The notes under the pieces are model-generated. The model saw nothing but the letters and a program-made list of their open reading frames with translations, did no database searches and was not told the DNA's origin. This document shows positions 8,034 to 16,380 of a stretch of DNA of 64,000 nt, one piece after another. The DNA is from Roseburia sp. Lineage in GTDB: Bacteria > Bacillota > Clostridia > Lachnospirales > Lachnospiraceae. The position numbers and the translations under genes were made by a program. Numbering within the stretch: the stretch's first letter is position 1; each line of letters begins with the position of its first letter. Location of the stretch: NCBI GenBank assembly GCA_023664725.1, contig JAMPFA010000002.1, positions 261,226 through 325,225 on the forward strand, written 5' to 3'.

Positions 8034-9785
8034 ATGATGAGATCATTGTTTTCTGCTGTGTCTGGACTTAAGACACATCAGACAAGGATGGACGTAATCG
8101 GTAACAACGTGGCAAACGTAAATACCGTGGCATTTAAGTCGTCCGGAGTAACATTTAGCGAACTTATGTATCAGACCATTTCCGGCGCTTCCGGCGCAAA
8201 CGATACCAGAGGTGGTGTGAATGCAAAGCAGATCGGTCTTGGTGTAAGTACCGGGTCTACAAAAATCAGGATTACCTCGGCAGGTGCTGCTGAGTCAACA
8301 GGAGATCCTTTTGATGTTCGTCTTACAGACACAAGCACAACCAATTTCTTTATTGTAAACAATGGTTCTAAAAACCTGTTTACAAGAGCTGGTTCATTTT
8401 ACATTGACGGAGCAGGAAATCTTTGTATGACATCTACCGGTTACACTGTTATGGGATGGCAGGTAGATGACACCACGGGAGATATCAGAAAAGACCAGGT
8501 ATCTGCTTTAAAGATCATGCAGGAGAAAAATCTTACTTCTGCGCCGGAGGCAACTACCAATGCCAGAGCCGCTGGTGTTATGGATAAAAACGACAGCAAT
8601 GTAACCAGTGATGATGGTTACACCATGATTTTGAATTTCTTTGATGCATTGGGATATAATTATGTGGCGAAATTTTCAGTGAAGGTTACAGATCCGGATA
8701 ATCAGCAGTATACAGTGGAACTTTCTGATATCTTAGATTCCAATAACCATTCTGTTTTAGATGATTATGTGAATCAGGTTGTACAGGGAGGCGGTACCCG
8801 GGATGATGCCATAAGAAATATTTTCGGACGGGATGCGATGTTGAATAAGACATATACATGTTCCGAACCGAATTTGATTTATAACAATGGTGCCTGGTGT
8901 TATCGTTATACCGACTATGGAACTACTACAGGTCTGGGAGCGGGAGCAAGTACAGCTCTGTCAGCAGGTGTGCAGCCGGATGCCAATGGTGTGGTTACAA
9001 TTCCCTACACAGTGAACAATTCGGACGGCACAACGTCGAATCTGACAGCGACCTTTGACCTTACAGAAGTGTTTGGTGTTTCTCTGGACAGATTAAATGC
9101 CCAGGCGCCTGCTACAGGCAATTTCACCATGGATCCTGCATGGAATGCCGCTACACCGAATGAGAATTATGTGGTACAGTTCAATTATTCGGAACCTACG
9201 ATAAACTACACATTAAAGTATAGTCCGGATGACGGAACATTTACATACGTGGGAGATCCTGGCAACAATTCTGTTACCATGAATCTGGCGGCAACTCTGG
9301 GAGGCAATTTCTCCAATATTAATATCGATTTTTCAGAGAGTAAATCCGCAGCTCAGGGAGGAAAAACAACTCTGGGGCTGGATGCAGGAGCTCTTGATAA
9401 GCAGACTGGTGTCGGAAGAAAATTAGGTGCCATGATTGGCATTTCCATTAATGGCGATGGAAGGATTTATGGCTCCTATGACAACGGTAACACAGAGCTT
9501 TTAGGACAGATTGCAGTTGCTCAGTTTGCAAATGCCTCTGGTCTTGAAAAGATAGGAGAGAACTGCTATGATACCACATTGAACTCGGGTGATTTTGATG
9601 GAATCGGCGTGGATATTTCTGCAGACGGAAGCAAGATGACCAGCGGCGAGTTGGAAATGTCCAATGTAGATCTTTCCACAGAGTTTACGTCAATGATCAT
9701 CACCCAGAGAGGTTTCCAGTCAAACTCCAGGGTTATTACAACTTCTGACACATTGCTGGAGGAGCTGATCAATCTGAAACGTTAA
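8034..9785 (+). CDS. flgE: Flagellar hook protein FlgE
   Basis: 583 residues, hook-length (longer than FlgF/FlgG). The N-terminal rod-type helix MMRSLFSAVSGLKTHQTRMD with the motif IGNNVANVNTVAFK and the C-terminal D0 motif (SNVDLSTEFTSMIITQRGFQ, then RVITTSDTLLEELINLKR) are both intact. The middle is the variable surface-exposed region. FlgE polymerises to form the hook, the universal joint outside the cell. ATG 8034 follows AGGAGGT. An adjacent ATG at 8037 is possible. flbD/swrD, which often follows flgE in Firmicutes, is absent. Confidence 0.96.
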   Translation: MMRSLFSAVSGLKTHQTRMDVIGNNVANVNTVAFKSSGVTFSELMYQTISGASGANDTRGGVNAKQIGLGVSTGSTKIRITSAGAAESTGDPFDVRLTDTSTTNFFIVNNGSKNLFTRAGSFYIDGAGNLCMTSTGYTVMGWQVDDTTGDIRKDQVSALKIMQEKNLTSAPEATTNARAAGVMDKNDSNVTSDDGYTMILNFFDALGYNYVAKFSVKVTDPDNQQYTVELSDILDSNNHSVLDDYVNQVVQGGGTRDDAIRNIFGRDAMLNKTYTCSEPNLIYNNGAWCYRYTDYGTTTGLGAGASTALSAGVQPDANGVVTIPYTVNNSDGTTSNLTATFDLTEVFGVSLDRLNAQAPATGNFTMDPAWNAATPNENYVVQFNYSEPTINYTLKYSPDDGTFTYVGDPGNNSVTMNLAATLGGNFSNINIDFSESKSAAQGGKTTLGLDAGALDKQTGVGRKLGAMIGISINGDGRIYGSYDNGNTELLGQIAVAQFANASGLEKIGENCYDTTLNSGDFDGIGVDISADGSKMTSGELEMSNVDLSTEFTSMIITQRGFQSNSRVITTSDTLLEELINLKR

Positions 9786-9853
9786 TATTGCATGAATATT
9801 AGCAATTATTGCAAAAAAATGAAAAATTTTTTCGCTTATATGGTGCGAAACTG

Positions 9854-9882
9854 TTTCAAAATACAACATAATGTGGTATAAT
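9854..9882 (+). promoter_or_regulatory. Candidate sigma-A promoter with extended -10
   Basis: TGGTATAAT at 9874-9882 is a perfect extended -10 element. The -35 at 9854-9859 (TTTCAA) is weak, with a 17-base spacer. Transcription would start near 9889, only a few bases before the hairpin at 9895-9934. Confidence 0.55.
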
Positions 9883-9894
9883 ACATGAAATGGC

Positions 9895-9939
9895 GGTGCA
9901 TGGTTCCACTCTGCAAAGTGTCAGACCATGCACCTTTTT
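9895..9939 (+). terminator. Intrinsic terminator or attenuator between flgE and motA
   Basis: GGTGCATGG (9895-9903) pairs perfectly with CCATGCACC (9926-9934), and T5 follows. The 22-base loop can form a further short CACT/AGTG stem. It can end the flgE transcript, and it would also end any RNA from the promoter at 9854-9882 after about 50 bases. Confidence 0.75.
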
Positions 9940-10012
9940 AAGGAAATATGGTTCTAAAGTACTGTGTTTCTGAAAAAAATAGCGTTATTTTAAAAATATT
10001 TCGAGAAGTTTA

Positions 10013-10041
10013 TAGACAAGAGTGTGAAAATTTAGTAATAT
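10013..10041 (+). promoter_or_regulatory. Candidate motA promoter
   Basis: TAGACA (10013-10018), a 17-base spacer and TAATAT (10036-10041) resemble a housekeeping promoter (5/6 and 4/6 matches). It lies after the terminator and 66 bases before the motA start. I saw no sigma-28 type GCCGATAA element here. Confidence 0.45.
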
Positions 10042-10107
10042 TATATAAAAGGTTTTTTATGATGTGTTTTACACATTGATAAAATACAGAATGGGTAGGT
10101 GAGAACA

Positions 10108-10893
10108 TTGGATATTGCGTCATTAGCAGGAACAGTCCTGGGTCTTGTCATGTTGGTTTTTGGTATTCTTTCCAACGGTGCTTCAATTCCGGGTTACATA
10201 GATGTACCATCCGTCATCATTACAATCGGTGGTTCTGTAGCAGGTACATTGGCTTCAAACAAACTGCCGGACTTCCTTACCGGATTAAAGAGTGCATCCA
10301 TGGTATTTAAAGACCAGTCTATGGATCCTGGTGCAATTATCACGAAAATTATTGACTTGGCCAATGTGGCCAGAAAAGAAGGCCTTCTCGCATTGGAGGA
10401 AGCCTCCAATGATGTGGATGATTCCTTCCTGAAAAAGGGAATCATGCTGGTGGTTGATGGAACAGATCCGGAACTTGTCCGGGGGATTCTGGAAACAGAA
10501 CTGACTTGTCTGGAGGACAGACATAAGAAAGTAATTGGATTTTGGGAGAAATGGGCTGAGTTAGGTCCTGCGTGGGGAATGATTGGAACCCTGGTTGGTT
10601 TGGTAAACATGTTGAACAACATGGATGACCCTTCAGCTATCGGACCGGCTATGGCAGTTGCTTTGCTTACAACCTTGTATGGTTCTTTGGTCGCAAACTG
10701 GATCTGTAATCCCTTTGCGGCAACTCTTTCAGACAACAACTCCAGAGAGGTCATTGTAAAAGAAGTTACGGTGGAAGGACTTTTGTCTATTCAGGCAGGG
10801 GAGAACCCCCGTGTCATCGAGACAAAACTGAAATCCTTTATGGCACCAGCGCTTAGAGACAGTATTGGCGAAGGCGGCGGAGGTGACGAATAG
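10108..10893 (+). CDS. motA: Flagellar stator protein MotA
   Basis: Proton- or sodium-channel stator subunit with four membrane helices. Visible are TM1 (LAGTVLGLVMLVFGIL), the long cytoplasmic loop that interacts with FliG, and the TM3-TM4 block with GPAWGMIGTLVGLVNMLNNM and AVALLTTLYGSLVANWICNP. I choose TTG 10108, giving MDIASLAGTVLG, a typical MotA start, with GGTAGGTGAG just upstream; an in-frame GTG at 10099 lies in that ribosome-binding site. About 261 residues. motB follows with a TAGTG overlap. Confidence 0.96.
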   Translation: MDIASLAGTVLGLVMLVFGILSNGASIPGYIDVPSVIITIGGSVAGTLASNKLPDFLTGLKSASMVFKDQSMDPGAIITKIIDLANVARKEGLLALEEASNDVDDSFLKKGIMLVVDGTDPELVRGILETELTCLEDRHKKVIGFWEKWAELGPAWGMIGTLVGLVNMLNNMDDPSAIGPAMAVALLTTLYGSLVANWICNPFAATLSDNNSREVIVKEVTVEGLLSIQAGENPRVIETKLKSFMAPALRDSIGEGGGGDE

Positions 10894-11696
10894 TGGCAAG
10901 AAAGAAACAGGAAGAGGCACCAAAAGGCTCGCCGGCATGGATGGCCACATTTAGTGACTTGATGAACCTACTTTTATGCTTCTTCGTATTGCTTTTCTCA
11001 ATGTCAAGCGTTGATGCTGCAAAATTTGAAATGGTAGTGGCATCTTTAAAAAGTAGTTTTAGTGTGCTTCCAGGGGGAGGTTCTTCCATAGAGGTTGGAC
11101 AGCTTATTTCTTCGGGAGTGAGTCAGTTAGAAAATTTCAGCGTCTTCTTTGAACAGAGCCAGGCGACAGAAAAACCGGATGAAGCAGGGGAGACAGAGCC
11201 TCAGCAAGCTTTTGAGGAAGAAATGTTGGAAGAGATGGAAGAGATGGCAGAAGAGATCAGAGAACAGGTGCAGCAGAATGGGATCCAGAATCAGGTAGAG
11301 GTGGATTTTAATGCGCAATATGTGCTGCTTACTTTAAATGGTGCGTTGCTGTTTGATTCTGGTGTGGGAGAGATTCGAGAGGATGCGGCTCCTCTGATTG
11401 AAAAAATAGGAGCTATCTTGTCAAATTATGACAGTAATATTATAGAAATAGAAGGCCATACAGATAATGTGCCTATTTCCAACGAGAGATATCCCAATAA
11501 CAATGTACTCTCTATGTTCCGTGCCTTGAGCGTGGCAGATTATATCAGGGAACACACGGATTTGGATCCAGCACTGATAAAATCTTCCGGCAGAGGAGAA
11601 TATGTTCCGGTTGCTGATAATACAATACCAGAGGGAAGAGCGAGAAACCGAAGAGTAGAGATAAAAATTTATAATTCTTACACTTCGCAGCAATAG
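10893..11696 (+). CDS. motB: Flagellar stator protein MotB
   Basis: 267 residues. After KGSPAWMATFSDLMNLLLCF comes the single TM helix; the Asp in TFSDLMNL is the ion-carrying residue. A variable linker rich in acidic residues follows, then an OmpA/MotB peptidoglycan-binding domain (IIEIEGHTDNVPISNERYPN, then SSGRGEYVPVADNTIPEGRA). It anchors the stator to the cell wall. GTG 10893 overlaps the motA stop by one base (TAGTG), with GGCGGAGG upstream. Confidence 0.96.
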   Translation: MARKKQEEAPKGSPAWMATFSDLMNLLLCFFVLLFSMSSVDAAKFEMVVASLKSSFSVLPGGGSSIEVGQLISSGVSQLENFSVFFEQSQATEKPDEAGETEPQQAFEEEMLEEMEEMAEEIREQVQQNGIQNQVEVDFNAQYVLLTLNGALLFDSGVGEIREDAAPLIEKIGAILSNYDSNIIEIEGHTDNVPISNERYPNNNVLSMFRALSVADYIREHTDLDPALIKSSGRGEYVPVADNTIPEGRARNRRVEIKIYNSYTSQQ

Positions 11697-11721
11697 AAGA
11701 TAGAATAGGAAGGGAAAGACG

Positions 11722-12234
11722 ATGAAGAAAAACCTTATTACAATGATGGTTTTGGCATTAGTTTTGGTCAATTTGGTTTTGACAGCTATCTTGACAATCA
11801 CCATAGTACCTCAGACAAAGAAAGCAAATGAGTTGATTACTCAGGTGTGCAGTGCAATTAATTTAGAGTTGCAGAGCGGCGCTACCACGTCAGATATTGG
11901 CGCTGTTCCTATTGATAAACTTGCTACTTACTCCATTGCGGACAGTATGACAATTAATTTTAAAGACAATGGAGACGGGGTTGATCATCTTGTGGTGCTG
12001 ACGGTTACTATTTCCATGAATACGGAAGCGGATGGTTACAAAGAGTATGGCGATCTTGCAGCGAGAGAAGATTTGATAAAAGATACAATCAACAGAGTGA
12101 TTGGAAGCCATACATATGATGAATTTAAGGCAGATGAACAGAAGGTGCGTAATTCGATTGTGGAAGAATTGCATAATCTGTTTGGTTCTAGCTTTATTGT
12201 AGGTGTCAGCTTCCCGCAAATGACATATCAATAG
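11722..12234 (+). CDS. fliL: Flagellar basal body-associated protein FliL
   Basis: 170 residues. An N-terminal membrane helix (MMVLALVLVNLVLTAILTIT) is followed by an extracytoplasmic domain ending in the FliL-like sequence RNSIVEELHNLFGSSFIVGV. FliL surrounds the stator and modulates load response. The sequence is divergent, but size, topology and the motB-fliL-fliM order support the name. ATG 11722 follows GGAAGGGAAAG. Confidence 0.85.
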   Translation: MKKNLITMMVLALVLVNLVLTAILTITIVPQTKKANELITQVCSAINLELQSGATTSDIGAVPIDKLATYSIADSMTINFKDNGDGVDHLVVLTVTISMNTEADGYKEYGDLAAREDLIKDTINRVIGSHTYDEFKADEQKVRNSIVEELHNLFGSSFIVGVSFPQMTYQ

Positions 12235-12267
12235 GCAACAAATACATTAGGCAGGTGGTGAAAATTC

Positions 12268-13248
12268 ATGGGTGAGGTATTGTCCCAGGACGAAATTGAC
12301 AGTTTGCTCTCGGCGCTAAGTCAGGGTGAATTGGATGTTGAAGAAATGAAAGATGCTCCTGAGAAACAGATAAAGGACTATGATTTTGCGAGGCCTTCCA
12401 AGTTTTCAAAGGAACATTTGAGAACATTGGAAATCATCTTTGAACATTATGGAAGGTTGATTTCTACCAATCTTCCGGTATATCTGAGAAAGAGTGTTCA
12501 GGTGGAGGTTATGAACTCCGAGGCAGTAACATATCAGGAGTTTTCAAACGCATTATCGAATCCGGTTTTGCTTGGAGTTGTAAACATGGAGCCTCTGGAT
12601 GGCAGTATTGTTTTAGAGGTAGCTTCCAATCTAGGGTATTCGATTGTAGACCGAATGCTTGGGGGAAGCGGGCAGCCGCTGGATAAGCCCAGAGAATTTT
12701 CGGAGATTGAGTTGCTCATTATCGAACGTATTATGACAGTATGTGTTGAACTTTTATCTGAACCATGGCATAATGTAGTGGATATTAGTCCGAGATTAGA
12801 GCGGATAGAGACGAATTCTCAGTTTGCTCAGTTTATTTCGCCAAATGAAATGATAGCAATTGTGACAATAAACATGAGGCTGGGTGATGTGGAAGGGCTT
12901 ATGAATATCTGTCTTCCCTTTATCACCTTGGAACCTGTGATGGATAAACTGAATACGAAATTCTGGTATTCCAACATAAAGAAGACGGATGAGGTCGAGT
13001 ATACAGAGGCGATTGAAAGCTTGATTTCTAGGACTTCTGTGCCGGTAAAGGCATATTTGGGGAGGAGCACTGTATCAATTAAAGATTTCAGTACTTTACA
13101 GATGGGAGATATAATCCGTTTGGATTCCAAAGTAGATCAGGAACTTGATGTTTATGTGGGGAATATCCGCAAATTTACTGCGTTGCCAGGTGCTTCCGGC
13201 AACCAATATGCAGTAAGAATTACATCAGTAATCAGAGAGGAGCAGTAA
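12268..13248 (+). CDS. fliM: Flagellar motor switch protein FliM
   Basis: 326 residues. The N-terminal CheY-P-binding peptide (LSQDEIDSLLSAL) is intact, followed by the CheC-like middle domain (PVYLRKSVQVEV, then MEPLDGSIVLEVASNLGYSI) and a C-terminal SpoA/FliN-like domain (STLQMGDIIRLDSKVDQELD). FliM is the C-ring component that transmits CheY-P binding to FliG. RBS AGGTGGTGAAAA precedes ATG 12268. fliY starts 3 bases after the stop. Confidence 0.97.
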   Translation: MGEVLSQDEIDSLLSALSQGELDVEEMKDAPEKQIKDYDFARPSKFSKEHLRTLEIIFEHYGRLISTNLPVYLRKSVQVEVMNSEAVTYQEFSNALSNPVLLGVVNMEPLDGSIVLEVASNLGYSIVDRMLGGSGQPLDKPREFSEIELLIIERIMTVCVELLSEPWHNVVDISPRLERIETNSQFAQFISPNEMIAIVTINMRLGDVEGLMNICLPFITLEPVMDKLNTKFWYSNIKKTDEVEYTEAIESLISRTSVPVKAYLGRSTVSIKDFSTLQMGDIIRLDSKVDQELDVYVGNIRKFTALPGASGNQYAVRITSVIREEQ

Positions 13249-13251
13249 ACA

Positions 13252-14388
13252 ATGGATGGAATGTTATCGCAGGAAGAAATAAACGCCCTGCTGAATGAAC
13301 CCGGTGGTTCAGGAGTTGATAGCGAGACGCCGCTTTCTGATTCCGAAAAAGATGCCATTGGGGAAGTTGCTAATATCAGTATGGGTACGGCAGCTACGAC
13401 TCTGTTTTCACTGGTAAACAGAAAGGTTGAGATATCAACACCTGTGGTTTCTTTTGCCACATGGGATGATGTAGTTGCAGCATATGAAAAACCCTGTGTT
13501 TTTATACGGATTGCTTATACTGTGGGGTTGGATGGAAGCAATCTCTTGGTACTAAAAGAAAACGATGTAAAAGTCATCACCGATTTGATGATGGGTGGAG
13601 ACGGAACAAATACCAGTGATGAGTTGGGAGAACTTCATCTCTCCGCAATCAGCGAAGCCATGAATCAGATGATGGGGTCGGCGGCAACGTCCATCTCATC
13701 TATGTTAAATAAAATGATTGATATCAGTCCGCCGGAAGCTGATCTTATCGATTTGGCAGAGACGGCTGACGCAAGAGATATTGATCAGTTCCTTGCCGGA
13801 CAGTTTGTAAGAATTTCTTTCCGAATGGTGATTGGGGACTTGGTAGACAGCCAGATTATGCAGTTGTATCCCTTTTCTTTTGCGAGAGAAATGTGTTCCA
13901 GCATTGCAAAGAACATGGAACAGGATGCCGCAGAAAGCGTTTCCTTAAGTAATAATCAAAGTAGTGATACAGGAGCAGCCGCAGGACAGTCGGCAGCTTC
14001 GGGACAGGAGCAGACTATGACAGCACAACCTATGACGGGACAGCCAGCAATGGGGCAGCCCATGATGGCACCACAACCCATGATGCAGCAGCCGGTCAAT
14101 GTACAGCCGGCACAGTTTCAGGCATTTGCCCCAGGGGCAGGTCCTATGATGCAGCCAGAGAACATTGATCTTATTATGGATGTTCCTTTGGACGTAACAG
14201 TAGAATTGGGCAGGACAAGTAAATCAATCCAGGAAATTTTGGATTTCTCACCTGGAACGATTATTGAATTAAATAAAATTGCAGGTGAACCGATTGATGT
14301 ACTTGTAAATGGTAAGTATGTAGCCAAAGGTGAAGTCGTTGTGATCGAGGAAAGCTTTGGCGTAAGAATTACAGAAATTATTAAATAA
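13252..14388 (+). CDS. fliY: Flagellar switch protein / CheY-P phosphatase FliY
   Basis: 378 residues combining three parts: an N-terminal CheY-P-binding peptide (LSQEEINALLNE), a CheC-like domain with both phosphatase ExxN sites (DAIGEVANISMG near residue 35 and SAISEAMNQMMG near 135), and a C-terminal FliN/SpoA domain (VTVELGRTSKSIQEILDFSP). A Met/Pro/Gln/Gly-rich repetitive linker (AQPMTGQPAMGQPMMAPQ) joins them. FliY replaces FliN in the C-ring and removes phosphate from CheY-P, as in Bacillus. The start ATG 13252 has its ribosome-binding site inside the end of fliM. Confidence 0.96.
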   Translation: MDGMLSQEEINALLNEPGGSGVDSETPLSDSEKDAIGEVANISMGTAATTLFSLVNRKVEISTPVVSFATWDDVVAAYEKPCVFIRIAYTVGLDGSNLLVLKENDVKVITDLMMGGDGTNTSDELGELHLSAISEAMNQMMGSAATSISSMLNKMIDISPPEADLIDLAETADARDIDQFLAGQFVRISFRMVIGDLVDSQIMQLYPFSFAREMCSSIAKNMEQDAAESVSLSNNQSSDTGAAAGQSAASGQEQTMTAQPMTGQPAMGQPMMAPQPMMQQPVNVQPAQFQAFAPGAGPMMQPENIDLIMDVPLDVTVELGRTSKSIQEILDFSPGTIIELNKIAGEPIDVLVNGKYVAKGEVVVIEESFGVRITEIIK

Positions 14389-14412
14389 GGAACAAGAATA
14401 GGAGAGTAAACT

Positions 14413-14775
14413 ATGGCAAAAAATATTTTGATTTGTGATGATGCTGCATTTATGCGTATGATGATTAAAGACATCTTAACCAAAAATGGTTATAATATTG
14501 CCGGGGAAGCTGAGAACGGCGCAAAGGCAGTAGAGAAATACAATGAGACAAAACCGGATTTGGTATTGATGGACATTACTATGCCTGAGATGGATGGAAT
14601 CCAGGCATTGAAGAAAATCAAAGAGGGAGATCCCAACGCCTGTGTAATTATGTGTTCTGCAATGGGACAGCAGGCAATGGTTATCGAGGCAATTCAGTCT
14701 GGGGCTAAGGACTTTATTGTAAAACCATTCCAGGCGGAACGAGTATTGGAAGCGGTGAAAAAAGTAGTAGGTTAG
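14413..14775 (+). CDS. cheY: Chemotaxis response regulator CheY
   Basis: 120-residue single REC domain. The acidic pair is at D9-D10 (ILICDD), the phospho-acceptor is D54 in VLMDITMPEMDG, the conserved Ser follows in CVIMCSAMG, and the Lys is in DFIVKPFQ. Phosphorylated by CheA, it binds FliM/FliY. It sits between fliY and fliO, as in Bacillus. RBS TAGGAGAG precedes the ATG. Confidence 0.97.
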   Translation: MAKNILICDDAAFMRMMIKDILTKNGYNIAGEAENGAKAVEKYNETKPDLVLMDITMPEMDGIQALKKIKEGDPNACVIMCSAMGQQAMVIEAIQSGAKDFIVKPFQAERVLEAVKKVVG

Positions 14776-14776
14776 T

Positions 14777-15157
14777 ATGATAAGATTAGCAGTGCAAGCA
14801 TCCCGCTTGAATAATCTGGCAGAAATATTAAGCCTTCTTCTGATATTGGCATTTGTGTTAGTACTCACATATTTTGTTACCAGGTGGGTTGCCGTATATC
14901 AGAAGGGGCAGATGCGAGGTCACAATCTGCAGGTGATTGAAACTTTGAGGGTCACTAACAATAAATTTATACAGATTGTGAGAGCCGGCGATGAATATTT
15001 GGTGGTTGCCATTGGAAAAGACGAGATGCATCTGCTGACAAGGCTTACGAAAGAACAGTTAGAAAAACTGCCGGCAGATGATTCTGACGGGGGGTTCCCT
15101 GTGGGCAATTTCAAAGATGTTTTGGAAAAAATGAAGGAACATTTGCCGAAAAAGTAG
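14777..15157 (+). CDS. fliO: Flagellar export-gate assembly protein FliO (FliO/FliZ family)
   Basis: 126 residues. An N-terminal membrane helix (ILSLLLILAFVLVLTYFVTR) is followed by a small beta-rich cytoplasmic domain (NLQVIETLRVTNNKFIQIVR), typical of FliO. FliO assists assembly of the FliP ring. The ATG is one base after the cheY stop; there is no strong ribosome-binding site, so expression is probably coupled to cheY. The family is weakly conserved, so the call leans on its position before fliP. Confidence 0.88.
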   Translation: MIRLAVQASRLNNLAEILSLLLILAFVLVLTYFVTRWVAVYQKGQMRGHNLQVIETLRVTNNKFIQIVRAGDEYLVVAIGKDEMHLLTRLTKEQLEKLPADDSDGGFPVGNFKDVLEKMKEHLPKK

Positions 15158-15170
15158 ACTAGGATGAATC

Positions 15171-16085
15171 ATGAAGAATTTTAAAAAGTCATATTGCAGG
15201 TTTTCCGTAGCTTTCGCAGTATTTGTGATTGCCATTATGCTTTTGTTTGCAGGAGAACAGGATTATGTTTATGCAACTGCGGCAAACAACGGCACAGCAG
15301 TTACCGGTGCGAACCAAACAGACGGAAGCGCTACAGATAGTATTACACCAGAAGATGAGCAGCGTGTAGGAAATTTTAATGTAACAAGAGGGGGAGATGT
15401 TGCAAGCGCAACTTCAGACAGTACCAATGGGTTCACATTTATTTACAACAATGAAGAGGGAACGCTTTCCGGTTCCATCCGTATGTTGTTGGTGTTGACA
15501 GTTATTGCTCTGGCACCTTCTATTCTGATAATGCTTACGTCTTTTACCAGAATTATCGTTGTATTACACTTTCTCAGGGCTGCCATCGGCACTCAGACAG
15601 CGCCCCCAAATCAGATTCTGGTTGGGTTGGCATTGTTCTTAACCTTTTTTATTATGCAGCCCACATTTTCCAGTATCAATGAAAATGCTATACAGCCTTT
15701 TGAGGCAGGGACAATTACCCAGGAGGAAGCAATAGAAATTGGCGGCCAGCCTTTGCGGGAATTTATGTTTGGACAGACTCAGACAAAAGATTTGGATATG
15801 TTCATTGAAATTTCCGGAGGTACCTATGAATCCTATCAGGAAGTGCCTTTTTCTATACTGATCCCAAGTTTTGTGATCAGTGAATTGCGCAGTGCTTTTA
15901 TTATCGGGTTTATGATTTATGTTCCTTTTATTGTAATCGATATGGTAGTGGCATCTATTCTTATGTCAATGGGTATGATGATGCTTCCGCCTACCACGAT
16001 TTCGCTTCCATTTAAAATTTTATTGTTTATTTTGGCAGACGGATGGAATCTTGTAGTGGAGTCTGTGGTTAGAACGTTCTATTAA
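15171..16085 (+). CDS. fliP: Flagellar export-gate protein FliP
   Basis: 304 residues. It has a cleavable-type signal peptide (FSVAFAVFVIAIMLLFAG), a Thr/Asn-rich extracytoplasmic spacer, then the FliP core: SILIMLTSFTRIIVVLHFLR, APPNQILVGLALFLTFFIM and near the end MSMGMMMLPPTTISLPFKI. FliP pentamers with FliQ and FliR form the core of the export gate. ATG 15171 follows AGGATGA. Downstream order fliQ-fliR-flhB is standard. Confidence 0.97.
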   Translation: MKNFKKSYCRFSVAFAVFVIAIMLLFAGEQDYVYATAANNGTAVTGANQTDGSATDSITPEDEQRVGNFNVTRGGDVASATSDSTNGFTFIYNNEEGTLSGSIRMLLVLTVIALAPSILIMLTSFTRIIVVLHFLRAAIGTQTAPPNQILVGLALFLTFFIMQPTFSSINENAIQPFEAGTITQEEAIEIGGQPLREFMFGQTQTKDLDMFIEISGGTYESYQEVPFSILIPSFVISELRSAFIIGFMIYVPFIVIDMVVASILMSMGMMMLPPTTISLPFKILLFILADGWNLVVESVVRTFY

Positions 16086-16099
16086 CGGGGGTGAGGGAA

Positions 16100-16372
16100 A
16101 TGATTACAGAGGGAGATGTGATTGCGATTGCACAGGATGCAATTTATACCATTATTATTACATCGGCTCCATTGCTGCTGATTTCCCTGGTTGTGGGATT
16201 GGTCATCAGTATTTTTCAGACAGTTACGTCCATTCAGGAGCAGACTCTTACCTTTGTGCCAAAGATTCTGGCAGTTTTTTTGGGGATGATGTTACTTGGT
16301 TCCTGGATGCTGAATAATATGTCGGAGTTTATGACACGCTTGTGGACGAACTTTAGTTTATACTTAAGCTAG
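16100..16372 (+). CDS. fliQ: Flagellar export-gate protein FliQ
   Basis: About 90 residues with two membrane helices (LLLISLVVGLVISIFQTVTS and ILAVFLGMMLLGSWMLNNM), the standard FliQ layout including the IQEQTLTFVPKI motif between them. I start at ATG 16100 because GGGGGTGAGG is just upstream; the in-frame GTG 16091 lies in that ribosome-binding site. Confidence 0.96.
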   Translation: MITEGDVIAIAQDAIYTIIITSAPLLLISLVVGLVISIFQTVTSIQEQTLTFVPKILAVFLGMMLLGSWMLNNMSEFMTRLWTNFSLYLS

Positions 16373-16380
16373 GATAAATT

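Larger units (their letters stand above)
9786..10107 (+). other. Intergenic regulatory gap between flgE and motA
   Basis: This is the longest gap in the flagellar locus and holds no credible ORF; no flbD/swrD is present. It contains an A/T-rich stretch, an extended -10 promoter, a 9-bp GC-rich hairpin followed by T5, and a second -35/-10 pair just upstream of motA. These are listed separately. The layout suggests motA and downstream genes can be transcribed independently of the upstream hook operon. Confidence 0.7.

Noticed and set aside
9786..10107. flbD/swrD gene or sigma-28 promoter in the flgE-motA gap
   Set aside because: No frame of the right size or composition and no GCCGATAA-like -10.
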